The notes below the pieces were generated by a model. The model saw only the letters and a list, made by a program, of their open reading frames with translations. It searched no databases and was not told where the DNA came from. From positions 22,778,001 to 22,842,000 of the forward strand of contig NC_089043.1 of the NCBI RefSeq assembly GCF_034140825.1: a stretch of DNA of 64,000 bases. Direction: 5' to 3'. The stretch comes from Oryza sativa Japonica Group. Taxonomy: Eukaryota; Streptophyta; Magnoliopsida; Poales; Poaceae. Each line of letters begins with the position of its first letter. Position 1 is the first letter of the stretch. Below, one piece after another: positions 56,317 to 64,000 of this stretch. The position numbers and the translations under genes were made by a program.

Positions 56317-57097
56317 AGGGGTGGATAGCGAGCCGGCTCGGCTCGGTCTAGCTCGTTATCCTAACGAGCTAGAAACCCAGCTCGGCTCGGCTCGTTTGAA
56401 AGCTCGAGCCAGCTCGTTAGACTCGCGAGCCAATCCAACAAGACAGCAAGCTCCGGAGGAGGGGACCTGTGAGTGCAACCTACGCCTTCTCTGGCAGCGG
56501 TGGCGGCGGCCCTAGCGCCGGCTGGGGAAGTGCGGCTGGTGGCGGCTGCGGCTGGGGAAGTGCAACGGCAGCGGCGACTCTAGCGGCGGTGGCCCTAGCG
56601 GCGGTGGCCTAGTGCCTGCTGGGGAAGTGCAGTGGCGGTTGGGGAAGTGCGGCTGGCGGCGGCAGCAGGGGTGACGGCCCTAGCGGCTTGCGGCAGCGGC
56701 GACGCGAGCGCCTGGCGACAGCGGCGGCGCGAGCGCCTGGCGACGGCGTCGGCGCAGTCTTGTGCGGCGAAGCGATGCGGATGTGCGGTCTCGACTCTCG
56801 TCTCGTACTCTTGTGTGGTGCGGTGGTCGACGGATGAGGAATAGGAGTGACCGAGTGAGGAGACCAAGAGAGGACTAGGGTTTTGCTTTTGCTGTTGTCT
56901 TGGGCTTGGGCCTTTGCTATTGTATTGGGTTGGGCCTTTGTGGTTGTCTAATGAAGTCCTGGCTCGTTAAGGCTCGCGAGCTGGCTCGAGTCGGCTCGTT
57001 ATCCCTAACGAGCTAAAATGCCAGCTCAGCTCGTTAAGAAAATCAAATAAGCCGAGCCGAGTCTGTCACGAGCCGAGCGAGCTAACCTGTCCACCCT
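56317..57097. mobile_element. Non-autonomous element with GCTCGG-rich ends and GC-rich interior
   Basis: Ends are AGGGGTGGATAGCGAGCC and (reverse complement of the right end) AGGGTGGACAGG. Both rims carry many GCTCGGCTCG/CGAGCCGAGC and CTAACGAGCTA repeats in opposite orientation. It is flanked by AATGCAGACT at 56307-56316 and AATGTAGACT at 57098-57107, a 10-bp target duplication with one mismatch, in the size range of Mutator-type elements. The interior (56460-56840) is a GC-rich block of degenerate repeats such as GCTGGGGAAGTGCGGCTGG and GGCGGTGGCCCTAGCGG with no recognisable protein. Confidence 0.6.
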
Positions 57098-57507
57098 AAT
57101 GTAGACTATGTTTGTTCTCTTAGTTTGGAGAAAGTTTTGTAGTGCACGTGAAACGAGAAAACTCAATGCACATAATTAATTAACTATTATAGATTTAAAA
57201 ATAAATTATTTTTAAACAACTTATATGTAAGAAACTTTTATATAAAATTATACCATTTATCAATTCGAAAAGTATGCTAACGTACAACGAGAAATTTGAA
57301 GTTTGAAATTGTTGAGAAAAACAGCCCTCAATATAAAACTAAGCTTCAAAATCAAATTTCCGGTGACAAATCCTTAGACAAAATTAAATAGACAAATCCA
57401 TACATGCACTAGACATGTTTGAAGTGTGAACACAGGTGAGTTGAGTTGAGTGGCAAACCACAGAGCCCAAAGGGGATTAACACCACCACCATTTCACAAA
57501 GAAAAGG
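57098..57507. other. Spacer with MITE-like fragment upstream of the NF-YC gene
   Basis: A MITE-like fragment at about 57108-57335 (from TATGTTTGTTCTCTTAG to GAGAAAAACAGCCCTCAA) resembles the element at 46536-46774. No gene. Confidence 0.4.

Positions 57508-57599
<92 letters not shown>
57508..57599. repeat. (ATA)n trinucleotide repeat, about 30 units, upstream of NF-YC
   Basis: An uninterrupted ATA/AAT tract ending about 118 bp before the NF-YC start codon, in the promoter or 5' leader. Poly-Asn and poly-Leu frames across it are artefacts. Confidence 0.97.
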
Positions 57600-57717
57600 C
57601 ACAAAAACAAATCCATCACCCAAACCCAAGTGAAGAGAAGCAGCAAAGAGAGAGCTTTTCCATCCCCAAATCCCCTCCTCCTCCTCAAACCCTAGCTAAG
57701 CTCCGCTCGCAGCAGCC

Positions 57718-58311
57718 ATGGATCCCACCAAATCCAGCACGCCGCCGCCGGTGATGGGCGCGCCCGTCGGCTTCCCGCCTGGCGCGTACCCTCCGCCTCC
57801 CCCCGCCGGCGCCGCCGCCGCCGCCTACGCGCAGCAGCTCTACGCGCCCCCCGCCGCCGCGGCGGCGCAGCAGGCGGCGGCGGCGCAGCAGCAGCTGCAG
57901 ATGTTCTGGGCGGAGCAGTACCGCGAGATCGAGGCCACCACCGACTTCAAGAACCACAACCTCCCCCTGGCCCGCATCAAGAAGATCATGAAGGCCGACG
58001 AGGACGTCCGCATGATCGCCGCCGAGGCCCCCGTCGTGTTCGCCCGCGCCTGCGAGATGTTCATCCTCGAGCTCACCCACCGCGGCTGGGCGCACGCCGA
58101 GGAGAACAAGCGCCGTACGCTGCAGAAGTCCGACATTGCCGCCGCCATCGCGCGCACCGAGGTGTTCGACTTCCTCGTCGACATCGTGCCCCGCGACGAC
58201 GCCAAGGACGCCGACGCCGCCGCGGCCGCGGCGGCGGCCGGCATCCCCCGCCCCGCCGCCGGTGTGCCGGCCACCGATCCGCTCGCCTACTACTATGTGC
58301 CCCAGCAGTAA
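57718..58311 (+). CDS. NFYC6: NF-YC (HAP5) subunit of the CCAAT-binding factor
   Basis: A single exon of 197 aa starts at the first ATG after the leader (CAGCAGCCATGG). NF-YC forms a histone-fold dimer with NF-YB, which then recruits NF-YA or other factors (for example CONSTANS-like proteins) to CCAAT-type sites in the nucleus. The N-terminus (1-60) is Pro/Ala/Gln-rich. The conserved core spans about 62-160: [34 protein letters not shown] in parts, [13 protein letters not shown] and [22 protein letters not shown]. The C-terminus is Ala-rich and ends YYYVPQQ. Codons are extremely GC-rich. The lack of introns is normal for plant NF-YC genes. The symbol is from memory, supported by the short length and the neighbouring BURP/RAFTIN-like gene; it could be a sister paralogue. 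Confidence 0.93.
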   Translation: MDPTKSSTPPPVMGAPVGFPPGAYPPPPPAGAAAAAYAQQLYAPPAAAAAQQAAAAQQQLQMFWAEQYREIEATTDFKNHNLPLARIKKIMKADEDVRMIAAEAPVVFARACEMFILELTHRGWAHAEENKRRTLQKSDIAAAIARTEVFDFLVDIVPRDDAKDADAAAAAAAAGIPRPAAGVPATDPLAYYYVPQQ

Positions 58312-59935
58312 TGTATCTGATTAACCCCTTTCAAGCCTTTTCTAAGCGAAGGATGTGTTGTTGTTTGTTGTTGCTGTTGCTGTTCTTGTTGTTGTTGTTG
58401 CCGCGTAATAAGATATGTTGATAATTTATGGCTTCCCCTGAGCTTAAAGAATTTGAGCTTTTGGTTCTAGAATCTGGGTAAAATTGTTGTAATGGGGAAG
58501 ACTGTATGACTGTATTTGTAGTGCATGTCTTAACTTGTCGGATAGTGTAATCCGATAATTATTATGCGGTTAGCTGGTTACCTCTCATGATTACTGTGCT
58601 CATGTGCTGTGCAATTTATGTTCTTTGTTTTGGATGTACAATGCTGTAACCAGAATTTGGTTGTGTAAGGAAACTATTAAAGGTTGTGCGAGGGCAGTGT
58701 GGCTATCGCTGCATTTTAGCTTACAAGTCCCTCGTATGCAGTAAGGTTTATGTGTTCAAAGCCAAATGCGGAAGCTTTTCGTCAATGAAGTTGACACACT
58801 TAACTTAAGTGCCTTATAGGTTTTTGCTATTATTGATGTGGTTGACATACTTGGTTGATTTGGTTTGTCATTGACAATTTAGCTCTTGTGTTTGGTTTCA
58901 AGGAAGGTTCTTTTTTTTGTCAAAACATGAAGAAACAAAATATCAAATATTGCCTCTCCAATCTTATACACCCTCCACCCACAAATATAAAGAATCTAGG
59001 TTGTTTAGAAGAGTTTAATGTTCAGGTGAAATTACTTTGATGCCCCTGGGTGTTTACTTGATTGGGAAAGATCATTCCTAGTGATGCAACTACTAGTAAG
59101 TAATAAATCCAAAATCCCTTATATTCGTGGATAAATTTTGAATCCCAAAATCCCTTATATTTGTGGACGGAGTGAGTATATAGTTACTAAACAATAGTTC
59201 CGCATTTCTAATTTTTCACCTATGGTTGTATGGGTTTGCAGAATTATGCAGTTTTCTTTTTGCTATTGTTTCGTAGGGCATAAAGAAGGTAATTAATTCG
59301 GTTCTTATTTATTTCCTTTACGCTTCTGTATTTTCAGTCCTCAGTGTGTAGAGTTTAAAGTAGTGATGTCATGTGTAAGTATGGATTTTCTTTTACCACT
59401 GAATCCCTCATGCGAACTTGGATATGTGGTCCTTTTCTGCACAGTTAGTTTATCAACACTTCTTGGTTATGTAATTTGCAGCTACTCATGTGGAACAACC
59501 AGCACTACAAACATGCATTTGCAGTACACATCATTCATCTTAAACTGCTTTACCTATTGGGTTTGCTGATAATTATGGCTTTAAAGTTAGCAATGCCCAT
59601 TTCATACTGTAACGGTTATTTGCTTCTGAAATCATATTGAAATGTGGCATGTTATGCTTCAGAACATCATTGTTACGTTCCAATTTGTTCATGTGACTTT
59701 CATCCTGTTCTATGTGGATCATCTACCCAGGCAGGAGCATTCCATGATACTGCTTGCATTTGATATTTGGAAAAGCTTTTGCTTTTAGCATTTGTTTTCC
59801 TCTCTTTGGAATAGCTTCCTCTGACCCAGTATCTGTATATTATTGGACTGCAGTTTATACCTTGTTTCTTCTGATTTTATTGGCTGAGACTATGCTCTTC
59901 CTGGAATGAAATGACAAGTAGTTATTACCTCTGAA
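58312..59935. other. NF-YC 3' region and intergenic spacer
   Basis: A TTGTTGTTGTTGCTGTTGCTG-like tract (58358-58400) is probably in the 3' untranslated region. The rest is AT-rich without a recognisable gene; a direct repeat AAAATCCCTTATATT(C/T)GTGGA occurs at about 59111 and 59147. Confidence 0.5.
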
Positions 59936-61520
59936 GGAAAAAGTACACCAGTGGTCTCTCAACTTGTCATCGAGTTACAGAATCATCCCCCAACCGCAAA
60001 ACCAGATATCCGGCGTCCGTCATTCGGTGGTTTTGACCCTAGTTTTATTCGACGTGGCGGCTGAGTCAGCGTGGGCCCCACCTATCAGGATGCCACGTGC
60101 CACCCTCTCTCTCCTTCCCCTCCTTTCACTTCCTCTCTCTCTCTCGCTCGCTTTTCTCCTCTACCAGGCCAGCCGGCGGGTCGTAAGGTCGCCGGGGCGA
60201 GAAGGGAGAGGAGAAGGCCCGACGGCTGGCGACAGGCGACGAGGCGGCGGCGGCGACGCGGGAGCAGGCCGGTTGGGGAGGAGGCCGGCGACACAGAGGC
60301 CATAGGCCGTGCGGGCCGCCGCCAGGGACATCTCCACGGCCGCCGTCGTCTGGGCGCTCACGCACGTCGTCCAGCACGGCGACACCATCCTGCTCCTCGC
60401 CGTCATGCTGCTGCCGCACAGGGCACAACTCTGGTATACATGGCCATGCCTTCCTCTTGAACAGCTTGCCAATTTACAATGCCATTTTTATACTGTATGA
60501 TTGAGCTCTTTGGATTTGTCTTCATGGATGAACTTTCACTAGTTCAATTACAGTTCTTTTCCTCTCGTTTTCAGGCAAGAAGTCCTGGGAGTTTCCGCTC
60601 TTTGCAGGGGGTTGTGCGAGCGGCCACAGGAGCGTGTTGATTCAGAATTCGGATGTCGCTTATTTGTGTAATCAAATGATGCTAAAACTTCGTGATTTTT
60701 ATGATCCGAGCAAGGTACAAAAAGGAGCGCTGTTGTGTTTTTTCAGTTCAATATTCCAGCACAAGCACAAGCACAACAAAAGCACGATGGCAGTGGTGGG
60801 AGACGGCGGGGCGGTGGCCGTCATCGAGCGGCGGCGCCTGGGCTTGTTTTGGACGGGGGAGGGCCGGCGCGGGTAAGCGGTCGGAGGGAGGGAGGTGAGG
60901 AGGCGGACGGAGGGAGGGAGGGAGGCGGCCAGGCGGGCGGGGAGGACGGGATGATGCGGCGGAGGAGGGAGCGGAGGAAATCGGAGCCGGAGCCGCCGCC
61001 ACCCCAGCGTCGGCTGCCATCGCCACCCCAGCATCGGCCGCCGCCGCTGGCTGCCCTCCCTCTCTCTCCCGCCTCGCGTCCGCGGTAGGAGGAGCCGTCG
61101 TCTCCCCTTCTCCCGCGTCGGCCATCGCCGGCCGCCGCCACCCCAACATCGGTCGCCCTCCCATCCACCTCGCGCCCGTGCTAGGAGGAGCCATCGTCTC
61201 ACCTTCTCCCGCGTCGGCCGCCCCGCCGCCGGCCGCCCTCCCTCTCTCTCGCCTCGCGCCCGCGGGTTCGGCCTGACCTAAGGAGTAACCTAGTAGAGAG
61301 AGGAGGAGAGATGGGAAAAAGGAGTGATGACGTGGACACACTGACATGTGGGCCTCATGCTGACTCAGCAGCCACGTAGGATAAAACCGGGATCAAAACC
61401 GCCGAGGGAACTAGTGTGACCGGTTTTGTATAGTTAAGGGATCTCGCATATTCGGTTTTGCGGTTCGAGGACGTTTTTTATCCCGATGACAAGTTGAGGG
61501 ACCTTCGGTGTACTTTTTCC
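59936..61520. mobile_element. Pack-MULE carrying kinase-gene exons
   Basis: The ends are long inverted repeats: GGAAAAAGTACACCAGTGGT at 59936 and (reverse complement of the right end) GGAAAAAGTACACCGAAGGT, followed on both sides by CTCAACTTGTCATCG and AACCGCAAAACC. Homology continues about 190 bp inward (GGTTTTGA(C/T)CC, CTGAGTCAGC). The flanks TACCTCTGAA (59926-59935) and TTCCCCTGAA (61521-61530) match at 8 of 10 positions, consistent with an aged MULE duplication. The interior holds a gene fragment (60309-60714) and GC-rich sequence of unknown origin (60780-61300). There is no transposase. Confidence 0.82.
60309..60714 (+). pseudogene. Captured fragment of a kinase-type gene (two exons and an intron) in the Pack-MULE
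   Basis: Exon-like block 1 (about 60309-60434) encodes VRAAARDISTAAVVWALTHVVQ followed by HGDTILLLAV; block 2 (60575-60714), after an acceptor TTTTCAG, encodes KKSWEFPLFAGGCASGHRS and then DVAYLCNQMMLKLRDFYDPSK, ending at a donor AAG|GTACAA. These match, as I recall them, the N-terminal universal-stress-like region of plant protein kinases of the At1g55200 type (ALTHVVQPGD, WGFPLFAGDCASGHR, QMMLKLHDVYDP). The intron between them is retained, so capture was from genomic DNA. No kinase domain is present, so this is a fragment, not a working kinase. Confidence 0.72.
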
Positions 61521-62823
61521 TTCCCCTGAAACAATGGAAAAGATGGTAGATAGCCCATCTGGATGGGCCGCAGAGTATGCTTGTTGCTGCATGACATGGG
61601 CTTCTGAAATCTGAAATGTTCTATGGCCCTTTTGCTTTCGCGTTTTCGTGGTGAAATGGGACGAGAAAACTGGGCAAACATTCAGAATCATCTCCAGCCT
61701 ACAATGTACTCTCTCCCATAATACAAGTGTCTCTATGATTCAAAATTTGTCCTACAATATAAACATTTCCAGCATGAAATCCATACATTAATTTTCAGCT
61801 AATCAGATGCTTGGAGGGAAAAATCTAAGCGATTCAATATGCAAAAATTGATCACTGAAGTAACTGAAAGAGAATATCTCGTTTTAACATTAGTGCTAGT
61901 ATTTATTAAACAACTAAAAAATTGTTTATATTTTAGTACAAATCGAGTAGTAGCAGTAGCAGACGTCAGTGAAGATCGTGTTCCGATCACCTGAGAAACC
62001 GTCAGGTGGTTTGTCTGTGCCGTCCAGCCGATCAGAATTCGGAGATCCGCCGTCGTTTCTTTCCTGAAATCTGCAAGTCCCAGCAGCAGCAGCAGCAGAG
62101 CAAGAGCAATGGCGTGCAGGGAGTTTGATACTTTGATGCACTAGCTAGCTACTAGGCGTTCGTTCCATGTCGCTCTCACGCCGTGCGAATGTGCCATGAT
62201 CCTGCATGCATCATCGCCAAGATTATATTCCTCACATTTTTTCTTCCTATCGCTCCTAGTCGTCTGTTTGGGAGCTTAAAATTATGAAAAGCAGCTGCTG
62301 AGAAGCTAGCTGGTGAGAATCTGAAGAATTTGAGTTCTAGTTCATTCTCCAGATTCTACAATTACAGATTCTTATAATTTAGGTAAAAAGCTGGACTGTT
62401 TGGGAGCTTCTGTCAGCCGGAGATTCTGTGAGAAGCTGCAGCTGCTAGAAGCTTCCCCAAACAGACCCCTAGTTGTACTCCAGCTGATCGATTCACTCTA
62501 TTTTATATGCACCTTGCTCTCTAGCTTATCAAACGTAGCCAAGACTTGAATTTTAAAGCTTAAATTGATTTTGATGTTCTTTTCATCGTAATTCACTTAC
62601 CGACCTTAGTCGGCATTTGAATTTTTAAAAATAATTTTTAGAGCTGATTTTGATTTTTTTTTCAGCGGAATTTATTTTCACGTATGTAAAAGTTTTACCT
62701 ATAAATTATTAATTTTCAGCGGAGTAAGCATTAGTGTTATGGGTTATAATCATCTGGTATGCTTAAAATCTCTTTACTTGGACTTAGTTGGGACAATTGC
62801 TAATGCATTCTCGTGCCCATCTC
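61521..62823. other. Intergenic, no recognised gene
   Basis: Spacer with a CAG run (62083-62098 in GCAGCAGCAGCAGCAG) and a MITE at 62260-62468. From about 62530 to 62700 it resembles part of subtilase intron 5 near 23115 (TTGAATTTT...CATCGTA), probably a shared dispersed repeat. No gene is supported. Confidence 0.5.
62260..62468. mobile_element. MITE with GTCTGTTTGGG ends
   Basis: The left end is TCGTCTGTTTGGGAGCTT and the right end, reversed, GGGGTCTGTTTGGGGAAGCTT in parts; TAG occurs directly outside both ends (62257-62259, 62469-62471). Internal inverted AGCAGCTGC/GCAGCTGCT segments. No coding. Confidence 0.55.
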
Positions 62824-62831
62824 TATAAATA
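62824..62831 (+). promoter_or_regulatory. TATA box of the BURP/RAFTIN-like gene
   Basis: TATAAATA lies 102 bp before the ATG at 62926; transcription would start near 62855. Confidence 0.65.
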
Positions 62832-62925
62832 CGGCCTGCTAGCTTTGCTCTTGTATCTGCACACAAGAACTAGCTGCAAAGTCCTCAAGGCGAACGGCCT
62901 CCATCTTCTCCTTCCAGCTCCTCCC

Positions 62926-64000
62926 ATGGCGTCCCTCGTCGCCATCGCCATCGCCATGGCTCTCATGGTGCAGAGGATATCCCAGCCATGGCTGAAATTA
63001 ACTTGACGCATATCATCTCATCATCACTTGCATTTCAACTTCTGGATTGTGCAGACATGTTTAGCTGATGCAGTAAACGTTGCCTGTTTGAATTGGTCCT
63101 TGATCAGGTGGTTCAACCTGGCCGGCAGATGACTGCCTTTGCTGCTCGGACGTCGCCGGCGGCGGCGGCGGAGGCGTTCTGGCGTGCCGCCATGCCCGGC
63201 GCTCCCATGCCGGACGCCATCGTCGAGCTCCTCCACCATGGTGAATCCGTGAACTTAATTGTGTACACTACTTTAAATGATACTAGTATTAGTGATGGTC
63301 ACTACTAGAAAACAAGTTTTTGCAGGCAGCTAGTAAATATTTCGCCGGTAGGCTAAGGCCTGCGAAAGTCGTTGATTTTTGCAGGCGGAGCCTCTATCCG
63401 CTTGCGCAGACGGCATCCTTGTATCACCCACTTGCAAAAAGTTTTTGGGGGCAAAAAAGAAAAAGATTAAAAAAAAAGCAATTTCCACTACATGCAAAGC
63501 ATCCTATTCAAATCAAAATCAGATTCATTCAACAAAGAAACAACATCGAACAGGCAGCTACAATCAGATGCACTAGAATAAACACTATAAGCTGACATGT
63601 AAGATCCTCACATATATGAATGCTTTTGCTGTTATATATCTATTTTTTTAACGACGGTTATATATCTAATTAACTAACTATACTATAAACTTATCTTTTG
63701 TTTTTTGCTTTTATCTTTTATAATATCCGTTGCAACGCACGAATCTTTAGCTACTGATCATAAAATGAACAGAAATAAGAGATTATGTTTTTATACGTGG
63801 GAGCCTCTCTTACATGCGTAGCTGCATGCGTGCATGCAGAGCACGGCGTTGCTAGCGCCGGCGGCAAGGCCAACGGCGGCGGCGACGGTCCACCGCCGCC
63901 GATGAACTTCAACTACGACGACTACAGGGCCCTGCCTCGGAGCGACGCCCCTTCCCCGGATGCATTGAACCGCGTCGCCGCCGTACAGAACGCCGACGAG
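62926..64000 (+). CDS. RAFTIN1: BURP-domain protein (RAFTIN-like), N-terminal exons; continues beyond window
   Basis: Exons: 62926-62967 (signal peptide [14 protein letters not shown]), 63108-63240 (from [12 protein letters not shown] to [11 protein letters not shown]) and 63840 to the right edge ([14 protein letters not shown]...). Phases agree. The segment [22 protein letters not shown] is the conserved N-terminal motif of secreted BURP proteins (FW...LPGSPMP-I type); the BURP domain itself, with its CH motifs, would lie beyond base 64000. RAFTIN proteins are tapetal products carried on Ubisch bodies to the pollen wall and needed for pollen development. The symbol is from memory of a RAFTIN gene beside an NF-YC gene in rice. 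Any other BURP member with the same start is possible. No transcript evidence for expression in anthers can be read here. Confidence 0.72.
63300..63460. mobile_element. CACTA-type terminus remnant in BURP-gene intron 2
   Basis: CACTACTAGAAAACAAGTTT starts at 63300, the usual tip of grass CACTA elements, followed by TTTTTGCAGGC motifs repeated in both orientations (TTTGCAGGC at 63322 and 63379, GCCTGCGAAA at 63358). No matching second terminus was found before exon 3, so this looks like a fragment or a solo end. Confidence 0.45.

Noticed and set aside
57450-57695. Poly-Asn (plus) and poly-Leu (minus) frames
   Set aside because: They are translations of the ATA repeat upstream of NF-YC.
60780-60876. 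Small protein MAVVGDGGAVAVIERRRLG in the Pack-MULE
   Set aside because: It follows directly on the captured kinase fragment in an unrelated GC-rich block; no start context or homology that I can name.

Overview
The window is nuclear DNA of a grass, almost certainly Oryza (rice). Coding exons are very GC-rich, introns and spacers are AT-rich, Stowaway- and Tourist-type MITEs are frequent, and Mutator-like (MULE) elements and solo LTRs are present. The pairing of an NF-YC gene with a RAFTIN/BURP gene near the right end fits my recollection of rice chromosome 8 (NF-YC6 next to RAFTIN1). That placement rests on memory and protein features, not on a search.

Left part (1-15.1 kb): a tandem pair of CC-NB-ARC-LRR resistance-type genes, both on the minus strand. 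The first runs off the left edge as 590 uninterrupted codons; the second is complete (932 aa). The copied block includes about 2 kb upstream of each start, with a GC-rich segment whose splice-donor-like junction is conserved between copies (probable non-coding leader exon). Between and beyond them lie a SINE with an internally amplified tail that was itself split by a hAT-like element, a 190-bp TA microsatellite, a Tourist-like MITE and a MULE-related inverted-repeat element.

Middle (17-34 kb): an intronless ATP-dependent 6-phosphofructokinase gene (466 codons) with a run of GGCCCA boxes upstream; an 11-exon subtilase gene (805 aa) with a GC-AG first intron, nested MITEs in intron 4 and a tRNA-Ile(AAU) gene inside intron 8; a 65-aa Cys-rich membrane mini-protein on the minus strand; and a 162-aa plant protein I do not recognise.

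34.0-41.5 kb: a structurally complete MULE (219-bp terminal inverted repeats, perfect 9-bp target duplication) carrying a MURA-type transposase with PB1-like, MULE catalytic, SWIM and zinc-knuckle regions. The transposase is split by a 3.0-kb solo LTR with its own 5-bp duplication. From 42.2 to 45.4 kb lie long inverted arms built of about 150-bp tandem repeats, with a second solo LTR inside.

Right part (46-64 kb): two Tourist-like MITEs sharing one TTA; a 7-exon GAUT-type GT8 glycosyltransferase gene (707 aa, pectin synthesis); two small membrane proteins with Gly/Cys-rich tails; an element with a GCTCGG-rich rim and a 10-bp duplication; an NF-YC transcription-factor gene with an AAT microsatellite about 120 bp upstream of its start; a Pack-MULE carrying two exons and an intron of a kinase-type gene; and the first exons of a BURP-domain (RAFTIN-like) gene cut by the right edge.

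The genes do not form a pathway; this is ordinary gene-plus-transposon grass chromatin. Its main interest is the well-preserved record of nested insertions.
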